A DNA stretch of 64,000 nucleotides from Amycolatopsis keratiniphila subsp. keratiniphila (GTDB lineage: Bacteria > Actinomycetota > Actinomycetes > Mycobacteriales > Pseudonocardiaceae): NCBI RefSeq assembly GCF_001620365.2, contig NZ_LQMT02000034.1, positions 1-64,000 of the forward strand. Reading direction: 5' to 3'. Shown piece after piece: positions 7,495-20,566 of the stretch. The notes beneath the pieces are model-generated. The model ran no database searches. It was not told the DNA's origin and saw only the letters and a program-made list of their open reading frames with translations. A program made the position numbers and the translations under genes. The stretch's first letter is position 1; each line of letters opens with the position of its first letter.

Positions 7495-8820
7495 TCAGGC
7501 GACGGCCTTGGACTCGACCTCCGTGTCCGCCTTCTCGCGCAGGTCGACGCCCCGGGTTTCCGGGAGGGTGAAGACGACCAAGGCGCTGATGACCATGAGC
7601 ACCATGCCGTAGACGACGAACAGCGACGGTTGGCCGTTCTTCGCAAGGAGCGTCTGCAGGTACGGCGCGGTACCGCCGAAGGACGCGACCGCGATGGAGT
7701 ACGGCACGCCGACGCCGATGGTGCGGATACGGGTCGGGAAGATCTCCGCGTAGACCGCGGGGCCGATGGAGGAGAACCCGGCCATGAAGACCAGGGCGAT
7801 CGACATCGCCAGGAACAACTGCCAGGCCTGGTCGCCGACCATCGCGTTCAGCGGGAAGCTCAGCACGAGCAGCCCCACGATCGCGATGAACAGGACCGGT
7901 TTCCTGCCGATGCGATCGGACAGCCTTCCCCACAACGGCAAGGCGATCAGGAAGACCACGTTCGCGAACACGCCCGCCCACAGCGCACCGGTCGGGTCGA
8001 CGCCGCGCACGGTGATCGCGTACGACGGCGCGGCGACGGCCCACATGTAGTAGATGACCGTCGCCCCGACGGTCAGCCCGACGACCTGCGCGAGCAGCTT
8101 CGGGTTCTGCTTGATCGTCTGCCAGATGCGGCCCTTCTCGGCCTTCTTCCCGGCGGCGCCGTCCTTGGCCGCCTCGGCGAGGAACACCCCGGTTTCCCGC
8201 ATGCGCAGCCGCATGTAGAGCGAGTAGATCCCGAAGACACCACCGAGCACGAACGGGATCCGCCAGCCGAAGGAGAGCATTTGCTCGTGGCTCAGCGCAC
8301 CGGAGAGGACCGCGCCCAGCAGCGTCCCGGCGAGCACGCCGCACGTGCCCGAGAAGTAGATCAGGCTCGACCACAGCCCACGCCGGGCCGGCGGCGCGAC
8401 CTCGGCGATGTAGGTCTGCGCCGAAGGCAGCTCACCGCCGTGCGCGAGGCCCTGCGCCAGCCGTGCCACCACGAGGAGCACCGACGCCCACACGCCGATC
8501 TGGCCGTACGTGGGGGAAAAGCCGATGACGAGGCTGCCGCCGGCGGCGATCGCGACCGTCAGGGTCATCGACAGCTGACGGCCTTTGCGGTCGGCGATCC
8601 AGCCGAAGACCAAACCGCCGAGTGGCCGGGCGGCGAAGCCGACCGCGAAGACCGCCAAGGTGCTCAACAGCGCCGAAACCTCGTCCTGCGCGTTGAAGAA
8701 CTGGGCGGCGAAGAACGACGCGAACGTCGCGTAGATGTTCCAGTCGAACCATTCCATCGCGTTGCCCGCGCCGAGCCCGAACAGGGTGCGGCGGCGGTCC
8801 TTGCCCGCGGTCACGCTCAT
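7495..8820 (-). CDS. MFS transporter, metabolite:H+ symporter (MHS) family
   Basis: This 441-residue protein has 12 predicted membrane helices. GAGNAMEWFDWNIYATFASFF at the start, FGWIADRKGR in loop 2-3, the RLAQGLAHGGELPSAQTYIAE region and WGRLSDRIGRKPV in loop 8-9 are typical of the MHS family (KgtP, ProP, ShiA, citrate carriers). The central loop with AKDGAAGKKAEKGR is cytoplasmic. It overlaps the M20 amidohydrolase gene by 4 bp (ATGA), which suggests uptake of the substrate or product of that enzyme, such as an N-acyl amino acid or an organic acid. The exact substrate is not predictable. Confidence 0.93.
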   Translation of the reverse strand: MSVTAGKDRRRTLFGLGAGNAMEWFDWNIYATFASFFAAQFFNAQDEVSALLSTLAVFAVGFAARPLGGLVFGWIADRKGRQLSMTLTVAIAAGGSLVIGFSPTYGQIGVWASVLLVVARLAQGLAHGGELPSAQTYIAEVAPPARRGLWSSLIYFSGTCGVLAGTLLGAVLSGALSHEQMLSFGWRIPFVLGGVFGIYSLYMRLRMRETGVFLAEAAKDGAAGKKAEKGRIWQTIKQNPKLLAQVVGLTVGATVIYYMWAVAAPSYAITVRGVDPTGALWAGVFANVVFLIALPLWGRLSDRIGRKPVLFIAIVGLLVLSFPLNAMVGDQAWQLFLAMSIALVFMAGFSSIGPAVYAEIFPTRIRTIGVGVPYSIAVASFGGTAPYLQTLLAKNGQPSLFVVYGMVLMVISALVVFTLPETRGVDLREKADTEVESKAVA

Positions 8821-10043
8821 CGAGTGACTCCTTCGGCGAAACGGTCGAGACGGCGGACGGCGAGTTCGGCGTAGACGGTGGCGGCCCTGGACAGCACGGA
8901 CGGATCGAAGTCGGCGTACGGGCTGTGGTTGTTCGGCGCGGTGTCCGGCTCGAGCCCGGGCATCAGCGCGCCGAGGCCGAGGAACGTGCCCGGTACCTCG
9001 GCCAGCACCCGGGAGAAGTCCTCGGAACCGGCCACCGGATTGGGCAGTTCGGTGTAGTACTGCTCGCCGATCGTTTCGCGGACCACCTCGGCGCCGAACG
9101 CGGTCTCGTCGACGTCGGTGACGGTGACCGGGTACTCGCTTTCGAACACGACGTCGGCGGTGACGCCGTGCGCTCGCGCGACGCCGTCGATCGTCTCGTG
9201 GATCGCCGTGTCGAGCAGCGCGCCGGCGGCGTCCGAGAAACAGCGGACGGTGGCCTCGAATTCGGCGGTGGCGGGGATGACGTTGCGCTTGGTGCCGCCG
9301 CGGATGACTCCGACCGTGATCACCGCCGGGTCGAAGATGTCCAGGCGCCGGGTGACCATCGTCTGCAGCGCGGTGATCATCGCCGCCGTCGCCGAAATCG
9401 GGTCCTTGGCGCGGTGCGGCATCGACCCGTGGCCGCCTTCGCCGTGCACGGTGACGAGCAGCCGGTACGACGCCGACATCAGCGTGCCGGGACGACTGGC
9501 GAACTGCCCGCTGGGCAGCATCGACGAGAAGACGTGCAGCCCGTAGGCCGCGTCGGCGCGCCTGCCCGCGGCGTCGAGCACGCCTTCCCGGAGCATCACG
9601 CCCGCGCCGTCCCAGCCCTCCTCGCCGGGCTGGAACATCAGGACGACGTCGCCGTTGATGCGATCGCGGTGGGTGTGCAGCAGCCGGGCCGCGCCGACCA
9701 GCGACGTGGTGTGCAGATCGTGGCCGCAGGCGTGCATCGCGCCGTTCGTGGCGGCGAAGTCCAGGCCGGTCGCTTCGGCCACCGGAAGCGCGTCCATGTC
9801 CGCGCGCAGCAGCACCGTCCGCGGCCGGGCCGAATCCCGGGCCGTGCCCTCGCCGCGCAGCACCGCGGTCACCGAGGTCGTGTCCGTCCCGGTGGAGACC
9901 TCCAGGCCGAGCCCGTCGAGTTCACGCAAGACCCGCTCCTGGGTGCGGGGCAGGTCGAGACCGATCTCGGGCTCGCGGTGCAGGTCGCGCCGCAACCGGA
10001 CCAGCTCGTCCTGCAGGCTTCGAGCGTCGTCGTGAAGGTCCAC
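8817..10043 (-). CDS. M20 family amidohydrolase (hippurate/IAA-amino acid hydrolase type)
   Basis: This 408-residue metallo-amidohydrolase shows the dinuclear metal site motifs LLRADMDALPV, HACGHDLHTTSL and QPGEEGWDGAGVML, the dimerisation-domain motif HGEGGHGSMPH, and the C-terminal GSEDFSRVL. Enzymes of this group cleave N-acyl amino acids such as hippurate or auxin conjugates. It is translated first in a two-gene operon with the MHS transporter. A divergent Lrp/AsnC-type regulator at 10160 probably controls it. Together they look like a scavenging unit for acylated or unusual amino acids; this is inference from context. Confidence 0.93.
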   Translation of the reverse strand: MDLHDDARSLQDELVRLRRDLHREPEIGLDLPRTQERVLRELDGLGLEVSTGTDTTSVTAVLRGEGTARDSARPRTVLLRADMDALPVAEATGLDFAATNGAMHACGHDLHTTSLVGAARLLHTHRDRINGDVVLMFQPGEEGWDGAGVMLREGVLDAAGRRADAAYGLHVFSSMLPSGQFASRPGTLMSASYRLLVTVHGEGGHGSMPHRAKDPISATAAMITALQTMVTRRLDIFDPAVITVGVIRGGTKRNVIPATAEFEATVRCFSDAAGALLDTAIHETIDGVARAHGVTADVVFESEYPVTVTDVDETAFGAEVVRETIGEQYYTELPNPVAGSEDFSRVLAEVPGTFLGLGALMPGLEPDTAPNNHSPYADFDPSVLSRAATVYAELAVRRLDRFAEGVTR

Positions 10044-10159
10044 CGGTCGATCTCCTCTTCGTCGGACGTCGGCGTCTTGGTCGTCGAGTGTGCGAATCCG
10101 CGTCCGATATCGGGCTAGAATTGTCGGAATCGCTCAACGATCAGCCCTTGGAAGCGCAA
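10044..10159. promoter_or_regulatory. Divergent promoter region between amidohydrolase and Lrp-type regulator
   Basis: The short gap holds a palindrome, CCGATATCGG (10104-10113), and a TAGAAT hexamer (10116-10121) that could be the -10 of the plus-strand regulator gene. TCCGATAT and TTGTCGGA half sites surround it. A site bound by the Lrp-type protein is plausible, but the match is weak. Confidence 0.35.
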
Positions 10160-11191
10160 ATGATGCTCGATTCGCTGGATGAGGAGGACTTTTCGCTCAT
10201 TCACGCTCTGCAACTGCGGCCTCGGGCGTCCTGGGCGCAGCTGGGCGAAGCCCTCGGTTCGTCGCCGGTGACGCTGACCCGACGGTGGGAACGGCTGCGC
10301 GACGGAGGCGGGGCCTGGGTGACGGCTTATCCGCGCGTGCCAGGACGGTCCCGGATCCAGGCCGCGTACGTCGAGATCCGCTGCGCGAGCGGCCAGGTGC
10401 GGGCACTGATCCGCGAGCTGTCCACCTGGCCGTCGGTGGTCAGCATCGAGGAGGCTTCGCGCGAGTACAGCCTGGTGCTGACGGTGTTCGGTCTCGGCAT
10501 GCACGACCTGTCGACGCTCCTGCTGGACGCGATCCCCGGGCTGCCTGGTGTGCTGAACATCCGTTCGCATCTGGTGTCGCGGTTGCACGTCGAAGGCAGC
10601 TCGTGGCGGGTGGGCGCGCTGGACCGGGGGCGTGTGCAGGCGTTGTCCCAGCTGCCGCCTTCCGGCGGCGCGGGCGGGCGGCAGACGGCGATGCGGCCGT
10701 GGCAGGAGCCTTACGCCGCGCTGACCGCCGCGCTGGGCGAGGACGGCCGCCGCACCGCCGCGGACCTCGCCCGGCTCACCGGCCGCCCGGTGTCGACCGT
10801 CCGGCGCCAGCTCGGCCAGCTGATCGCCGCCGACGCGCTGACTTTCCGATGCGAGATCGCGCAGGGGCTCACCCCGTCGCCGATCGTCGTCAACTGGTGG
10901 TGCCAGGTGCCCGTCGCGCACGTACCGAACTGCGTGGACCGGCTGCGGGCGAACCCGGCCATCCGCCAGATCGCGAGCCTGCCCGGCCCGGCGAATCTGC
11001 TGGTGACCACGTGGATGCGCTCGATCGAGGAATCGATGCGGATGCAGGAGCATCTGGAACAGGACCTGGCGCCGCTGTCGATCGTCGACTCGGCGCTGAT
11101 CCTGCGGACGGCCAAACGGATGGGCTGGCTGCTGGACGATCTGGGGCGCAGCACGGGATTCGTCGTCACCATGCCTGCTCGCCGGGAATGA
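10160..11191 (+). CDS. Lrp/AsnC family transcriptional regulator, double-length
   Basis: This protein of about 343 residues is twice the usual Lrp length. It has two Lrp-like halves, each with an HTH (LDEEDFSLIHALQLRPRASW and, near residue 215, LGEDGRRTAADLARLTGRPVST) followed by a RAM-like alpha/beta sensing domain. Lrp proteins sense amino acids and often control adjacent transport or degradation genes. The divergent amidohydrolase/transporter pair is its likely target. ATG 10160 (or 10163) is preceded by GGAAG; earlier in-frame residues from 10088 overlap the presumed promoter. Confidence 0.88.
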   Translation: MMLDSLDEEDFSLIHALQLRPRASWAQLGEALGSSPVTLTRRWERLRDGGGAWVTAYPRVPGRSRIQAAYVEIRCASGQVRALIRELSTWPSVVSIEEASREYSLVLTVFGLGMHDLSTLLLDAIPGLPGVLNIRSHLVSRLHVEGSSWRVGALDRGRVQALSQLPPSGGAGGRQTAMRPWQEPYAALTAALGEDGRRTAADLARLTGRPVSTVRRQLGQLIAADALTFRCEIAQGLTPSPIVVNWWCQVPVAHVPNCVDRLRANPAIRQIASLPGPANLLVTTWMRSIEESMRMQEHLEQDLAPLSIVDSALILRTAKRMGWLLDDLGRSTGFVVTMPARRE

Positions 11192-11216
11192 GGCTTGGGC
11201 TCGGCGAGGGTGGCGT

Positions 11217-11239
11217 GTTGCGAAAGCCACTTTCGCAAC
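11217..11239. repeat. GTTGCGAAAG palindromic repeat copy
   Basis: Arms GTTGCGAAAG and CTTTCGCAAC around CCA form a perfect 10-bp stem, 26 bp after the regulator stop. It is the same unit as at 4988-5010 and 11344-11366. Confidence 0.85.
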
Positions 11240-11264
11240 GTTGAAGGACCTGATCTGCCCAGGC

Positions 11265-11313
11265 GGTGAAGGCCTCCTTGCCTACGCTGAAGGTAGAGAA
11301 GGGGCCCTTCACC
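11265..11313. repeat. Imperfect hairpin of the GTGAAGG..CCTT family
   Basis: GGTGAAGG at 11265 and CCTTCACC ending at 11313 close a stem of about 21 bp with a few mismatches and a short loop. The arm sequence is related to that of the 61-nt palindrome at 7424-7484. Confidence 0.7.
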
Positions 11314-11340
11314 ACCTTTCGGGCGGGCCGTGTGGCCTGA

Positions 11341-11399
11341 CGTGTTGCGAAAGCCACTTTCGCAACGTTGATGGTTGGGAAAGTGGCTTTCGCAACACG
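11341..11399. repeat. Inverted pair of GTTGCGAAAG repeats forming a 21-bp stem
   Basis: 11341-11361 and 11379-11399 are exact reverse complements of 21 bp (ends CGTGTTGCG and CGCAACACG). The structure is built from one forward and one inverted copy of the 23-bp palindromic unit. It would form a very stable hairpin or cruciform. Confidence 0.85.
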
Positions 11400-11441
11400 T
11401 GATGTCGCTGTTGGTCAAGCCAAGGCCGGGGTCGAAGAAGC

Positions 11442-11611
11442 GTCCACAAGGGACGTTCCACATCGTCCGACTGTCCGGTTCATGCCTGTATATGCGATTT
11501 CGACTGGGGGTCGTGAGTGATAAAGGCTGTTAGAACGACCATTACCACTCACGACCCCGCGCGAAGCGCCCAAACCAGGCACCCTGACGAGAATCAGTGT
11601 CCCTTGTGGAC
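11442..11611. repeat. 170-bp segment bounded by 13-bp perfect inverted repeats
   Basis: GTCCACAAGGGAC (11442-11454) and GTCCCTTGTGGAC (11599-11611) enclose the hairpin at 11507-11558. The layout parallels the bounded element at 4923-5080. Confidence 0.5.
11507..11558. repeat. Hairpin of the GGTCGTGAGTG family
   Basis: GGGGTCGTGAGTGATAA and its complement with one mismatch form a 17-bp stem with an 18-nt loop. The core GGTCGTGAGTGG also builds the perfect hairpin at 23652-23699 inside the biosynthetic operon. Confidence 0.8.
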
Positions 11612-11626
11612 ATTTGACGTCTTCGC

Positions 11627-11655
11627 CGTGTCCCGAAAGTGGCTTTCGCGACACG
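11627..11655. terminator. Terminator-like hairpin at the 3' end of the biosynthetic operon
   Basis: CGTGTC and GACACG close a stem continued by CGAAAG/CTTTCG around TGG, with one C/C mismatch. It lies 20 bp after the stop of the dioxygenase gene, the last gene of the minus-strand operon. It is a diverged relative of the GTTGCGAAAG repeat. Confidence 0.6.
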
Positions 11656-11674
11656 GCGCGGGCCCGCCTCGGCG

Positions 11675-12610
11675 TCAGGTCATCGCGACCAGCGTCCGCC
11701 GCTTCCCCGTGAACGGCTCCCGCCCATGCGCCATCAGCATGTTGTTGATCACCATGATGTCCCCCGGCTGCCACGGGAACGCGTAGCTGACCTCGTCGTA
11801 CGCCGCCTTGATCGCGTCCAGATCCGACTGCGGGATCGGCGAGCCGTCGGCGAAGAAAGCGTTGCGGGGCAGGTCTTCCACGGGGTACAGCTCCAGCAGC
11901 GCCTCGCTGACCTCCTCCCCCAGGCTCGAAACGTGGAACAGGTTGGCCTGGTTGAACCAAACGGTCCCGCCGGTGTGCGGTTCCGTGACGAACGACGGGC
12001 GCACGTGCCGCGTGCGCAAGCCTTCGTCGGTCCACTCGTACGTCTGCCCGTTGGCGATGCAGTAGTCCTCCACCGCCTGCCGGTCTTCGGTCTGGAACGC
12101 CTCCTGCCAGCTCAGCCCGAGGCCTTCGCGGAACGCCCGCGTGTAGGTGACGCCGCCCGCGAACCGTTCGCGCAGGTCTTCCGGCAGCAGCCGGTACATC
12201 GCGCGGCTGTCGGCGATCGGCGTCGCGCCGCCGGTTTCGGCCGCGATGTCGCACAGGAAGAAGAGGCGGTCCGGCCAGTGCGCCGAGTACGAGCTCTCGT
12301 TGTGCATCGGGATCGACTCCGCCGGCGGGTACTCCGTCGAGGTGTAGATGTTGCCCGAGACCGCCGAGCGCGGGGTCGACCGTTCCGTGTAAGTCAGCAG
12401 CGAGCCGCCGATCTCCTCGGTGACCTGGTTGAACACCGTCAGGTCGGCGGGCATCCCGCGCAGCAGGATCGCGCCGTGCTCGCGCAGCCGGTCCTGGAGC
12501 GTGTCGCGGTGCGCGCGCACCCAGTCCAGGCCCGTGGCCGCGTACACGGTGAGCTTCGTGTGTTCGTTGCCCTCGATGTGCCCGAGGTTCGCCGTGAGTT
12601 CGGCGGTCAT
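11675..12610 (-). CDS. SyrP-like Fe(II)/2-oxoglutarate-dependent dioxygenase (TauD family)
   Basis: This 311-residue enzyme belongs to the SyrP branch of TauD-like dioxygenases, which hydroxylate carrier-bound aspartate or related residues during NRPS assembly. Visible features are YTERSTPRSAVSGNIYTSTEYP, the iron ligands H103-x-E105 in IPMHNESSYS, the distal H295 in MLMAHGREPF and the oxoglutarate-binding Arg near 304. It is the last gene of the operon and overlaps the ATP-grasp gene by 4 bp. Because one upstream module has an Asn/Asp-type code, beta-hydroxylation of that residue is the natural guess. Halogenation is unlikely, because the acidic ligand is present. Confidence 0.9.
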   Translation of the reverse strand: MTAELTANLGHIEGNEHTKLTVYAATGLDWVRAHRDTLQDRLREHGAILLRGMPADLTVFNQVTEEIGGSLLTYTERSTPRSAVSGNIYTSTEYPPAESIPMHNESSYSAHWPDRLFFLCDIAAETGGATPIADSRAMYRLLPEDLRERFAGGVTYTRAFREGLGLSWQEAFQTEDRQAVEDYCIANGQTYEWTDEGLRTRHVRPSFVTEPHTGGTVWFNQANLFHVSSLGEEVSEALLELYPVEDLPRNAFFADGSPIPQSDLDAIKAAYDEVSYAFPWQPGDIMVINNMLMAHGREPFTGKRRTLVAMT

Positions 12611-13872
12611 GACTCCTCCAGTTCGAATCGGATCAGCTTGGCGGCCTCGGCGTGCAGCGCGGCGAGGTCTTCGGTGTCGGCGAATCCCGCGGCGAGCACG
12701 TTCACCGCATAAATCTCCTGGTCGTCGGTGAGCAGCTGGCCGGGGCGCACGATCGTGACGACCTCCAGCACCTCGGGCAGGTCGGCGACCTCGTCGGTGC
12801 CCTCGACGCGGACCAGCCGCCCGGCGCCCTCGGCGTAGAAGATGAGGTAGCCCACCGGCACCGGCAGGCCCTTGCCTCGCGCGGGCGGAGGCGTGCCCAG
12901 TGCCAGCGACACGGCCTCGGCGATGACGTCGATGCCGGTCGCGAGCTTCAGCAGGACCGGCTGGGCACCGCCGGCCGGGCGGCCCGCGTTCACCTCGACG
13001 ATCGTCGGGCCGAGTTCGGCGTCGTCGATCAGCTCCAGATGAGCGCAGGTGTTGTCCAAGCCCAGCGCGAGCGCGGCGGCCGTCGCGGCCGCGAACAGCC
13101 GTTCGGTGTCCTTTTCGGACAGTTCCAGCGGCGGGCAGACCATGCCCAGCTCGAACTTGCGCTCGTCGATCAGCGGCTTCTCCACCACGGCCACCGGTTC
13201 CGCGACGCCGTCGCGCACCAGGACGTCGACCGCGTACTCCGGGCCACGCAGCAGGCCTTCCACGAGGAACACCTTCAGCGGATCGACCGACCCGACGAGC
13301 CGGTGATACCGGGCGTCCTCCGACAGCGGCAACCGCTCGGCCAGCAGCCGGTACGCCGCCGCCAGTTCCTCCACAGTGGACACAGTGCGCACGAGGTTGC
13401 TCGCCGCGCCGTTCACCGGTTTGACGATCGCCGGGAGCCCGACCGCCTCGGCCACCGACGCCGCCTCGGACTCGGCCGAGATCAGCGCGCAGCGCGGCCC
13501 TGGCAACCCTGCCGCGGCCAGCGCCTGTCGGACCGCGAACTTGTTGTGCGCCATGGTGAACACCGACGCCGGGCAGCGTGCGACGCCGAGCAGCTCGGCC
13601 GCACGGGCGACGCTCGCGACGATCCCCTCGGCAGCGGTCACCAGCCCGGCCGGAAGCGGCGTCCGCGCCCGGATCGCCTCGGCCACGGATTCGGCGTCAC
13701 GGACGTCGCCGACGACGATGAAGCCGTCCACCACGTCCGCCAGCCGCGTCAGCTCGGCCGGTTCGAGGGGCTCGGTGACCAGTTCGGCCCGCAGGCCGGT
13801 CGCGCGCACGGCGGCCACGACCTCGGCGATCCACTGTCCTGCGGTCTCGCAGACCACGAACGCGGTGTTCAC
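12607..13872 (-). CDS. ATP-grasp ligase (copy 2)
   Basis: This 421-residue ATP-grasp enzyme starts at a GTG overlapping the previous stop (GTGA). It has an N-terminal pre-ATP-grasp Rossmann part (AFVVCETAGQWIAEVVAAVRATGL), the central GLPAIVKPVNGAASNLVRTV lysine motif, YAVDVLVRDG, and the Mg-binding C-terminal IVEVNAGRPAGG. Enzymes of this group form acyl-phosphates from carboxylates and join them to amines, as in dipeptide ligases of the BacD type. It is a close paralogue of the next gene (13869-15140), a tandem duplication with probably distinct substrates. In this cluster it may add an amino acid or amine to the NRPS product. That role is inferred, not shown. Confidence 0.9.
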   Translation of the reverse strand: MNTAFVVCETAGQWIAEVVAAVRATGLRAELVTEPLEPAELTRLADVVDGFIVVGDVRDAESVAEAIRARTPLPAGLVTAAEGIVASVARAAELLGVARCPASVFTMAHNKFAVRQALAAAGLPGPRCALISAESEAASVAEAVGLPAIVKPVNGAASNLVRTVSTVEELAAAYRLLAERLPLSEDARYHRLVGSVDPLKVFLVEGLLRGPEYAVDVLVRDGVAEPVAVVEKPLIDERKFELGMVCPPLELSEKDTERLFAAATAAALALGLDNTCAHLELIDDAELGPTIVEVNAGRPAGGAQPVLLKLATGIDVIAEAVSLALGTPPPARGKGLPVPVGYLIFYAEGAGRLVRVEGTDEVADLPEVLEVVTIVRPGQLLTDDQEIYAVNVLAAGFADTEDLAALHAEAAKLIRFELEES

Positions 13873-15136
13873 ACATCCTCCAGATCCAGCTGGACGAGCT
13901 TGCTCGCCTCCGCGTGCAGGGCGGCGAGGTCGTCGTGATCGGCGAACCCGGCCACGACGAGGTTGACCGCGTAGGTCTCCTGTTCGTCGGTGAGCACCTG
14001 CCCCGGCGAGACGGTGGTGACGACGTCGATCACCTCGGGCAGGTCGGCGATCTCGTCGAGCCCGCCGATCCTGGTCAACCGGCCCGAGCCGGACGCGTAG
14101 AGGATCAGCATGCCCAGCGGGATCGGCAGTTTCGCCGGTTCCCGCGCCGGCGGCGGGGCGTCCACCGCGAGCGCCGCCAGCTCGGCGAACACGTCGATAC
14201 CGGTACGCAGCTTCGCCAGCAGCGGCATGATCGATCCGGCGGGCCTGCCCGCGTTGACCTCGACGATCGTCGGGCCGCGGTCGACGTCGTCGATCAGCTC
14301 GACGTGGGCGCAGGTGTTGTCGAGCCCCAGCGCGCGGACGGCGGCGACGGCCGCCGCGGTGACCAGCTCGGCCCGGTCGGCGGTGAGCCCGGCGGGCGGG
14401 CACGACAGCGCCAGCTCGAACTTCCGCTCGTCGATCAGCGGCTTGTCGAGGATCTCGACCGGTTCGGCCACCCCGTCGCGGATTAGCACGTCCACCGCGT
14501 ACTCCGGGCCGCTCAGGAAACCTTCGACGAGAAACGTCGCCGACGGGTCGAGTGTCCCCAAGGGACGGTGGTAGCGCGGATCCGCGGATTCGGGCAGCCG
14601 CGCGGCCAGCAGCTCGTACGCGGCCGCCAGTTCGTCCACAGTGGACACGGTGCGGACGAGGTTGCTGCCCGCCCCGTTGACCGGTTTGACGATCGCCGGG
14701 AACCCGACCGCCGCGGCGACCGACGCCGCCTCGGCGACCGATGAGATCAGGGCGTACGCGGGGCCGGGCAGCCCGGCCGCGGCGAGGGCTTCCCGGACGG
14801 CGAACTTGTTGGCGCACAGGGCGAACACCGACGCCGGACAGCGCGCCACCCCGAGCAGTTCCGCGGCGTGGGCGGTACTCGCGATGGCGCCGTCCGAGCC
14901 GGTGAAGATCCCGGCCAGCGCGCCGCCGTCGATCTCCCGGACCTTCGCCGCGACGGCTTCCGGGTCGTGGACGTCGTCGAGCGCGACGATGTCGTCCACC
15001 ACGCCGTCCAGCGACGCGCGCTCGGCCTCGTCCATCGGCGGGGCGAGCAGCACGACGCGGTGCCCGGCCGCCCGCATCGACGGCGCGACCTCGCCGACCC
15101 AATGCCCCCGGGCCTCCCTAACCAGCACTGCCGTAC

Positions 15137-15140
<4 letters not shown>
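13869..15140 (-). CDS. ATP-grasp ligase (copy 1)
   Basis: This 423-residue paralogue of 12607-13872 has the same layout: STAVLVREARGHWVGEVAPSMRAAGH at the N-terminus, FPAIVKPVNGAGSNLVRTV, YAVDVLIRDG, LDNTCAHVELID and IVEVNAGRPAGS. Its ATG overlaps the stop of the C-A-T-TE-MFS gene (ATGA). Positions diverging between the copies, such as PAGG/PAGS after the metal-binding Asn and the IFYAEGAGR/ILYASGSGR region, could set substrate choice. Two such ligases in an NRPS operon suggest amide bonds made outside the assembly line, or preparation of an unusual building block. Confidence 0.9.

Positions 15141-20562
<5,422 letters not shown>

Positions 20563-20566
<4 letters not shown>

Larger units (their letters stand above)
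11192..11674. other. Gene-free block packed with palindromic repeats
   Basis: This 483-bp interval separates the Lrp-type regulator from the end of the biosynthetic operon. It contains at least six inverted-repeat structures, listed separately, of three families, and no credible gene. It probably terminates both convergent transcripts and may have collected mobile repeat units. Confidence 0.8.

Noticed and set aside
11675-12610. Halogenase of the SyrB2 type
   Set aside because: The iron-binding motif is His-x-Glu (H103, E105); halogenases of this fold lack the acidic ligand.
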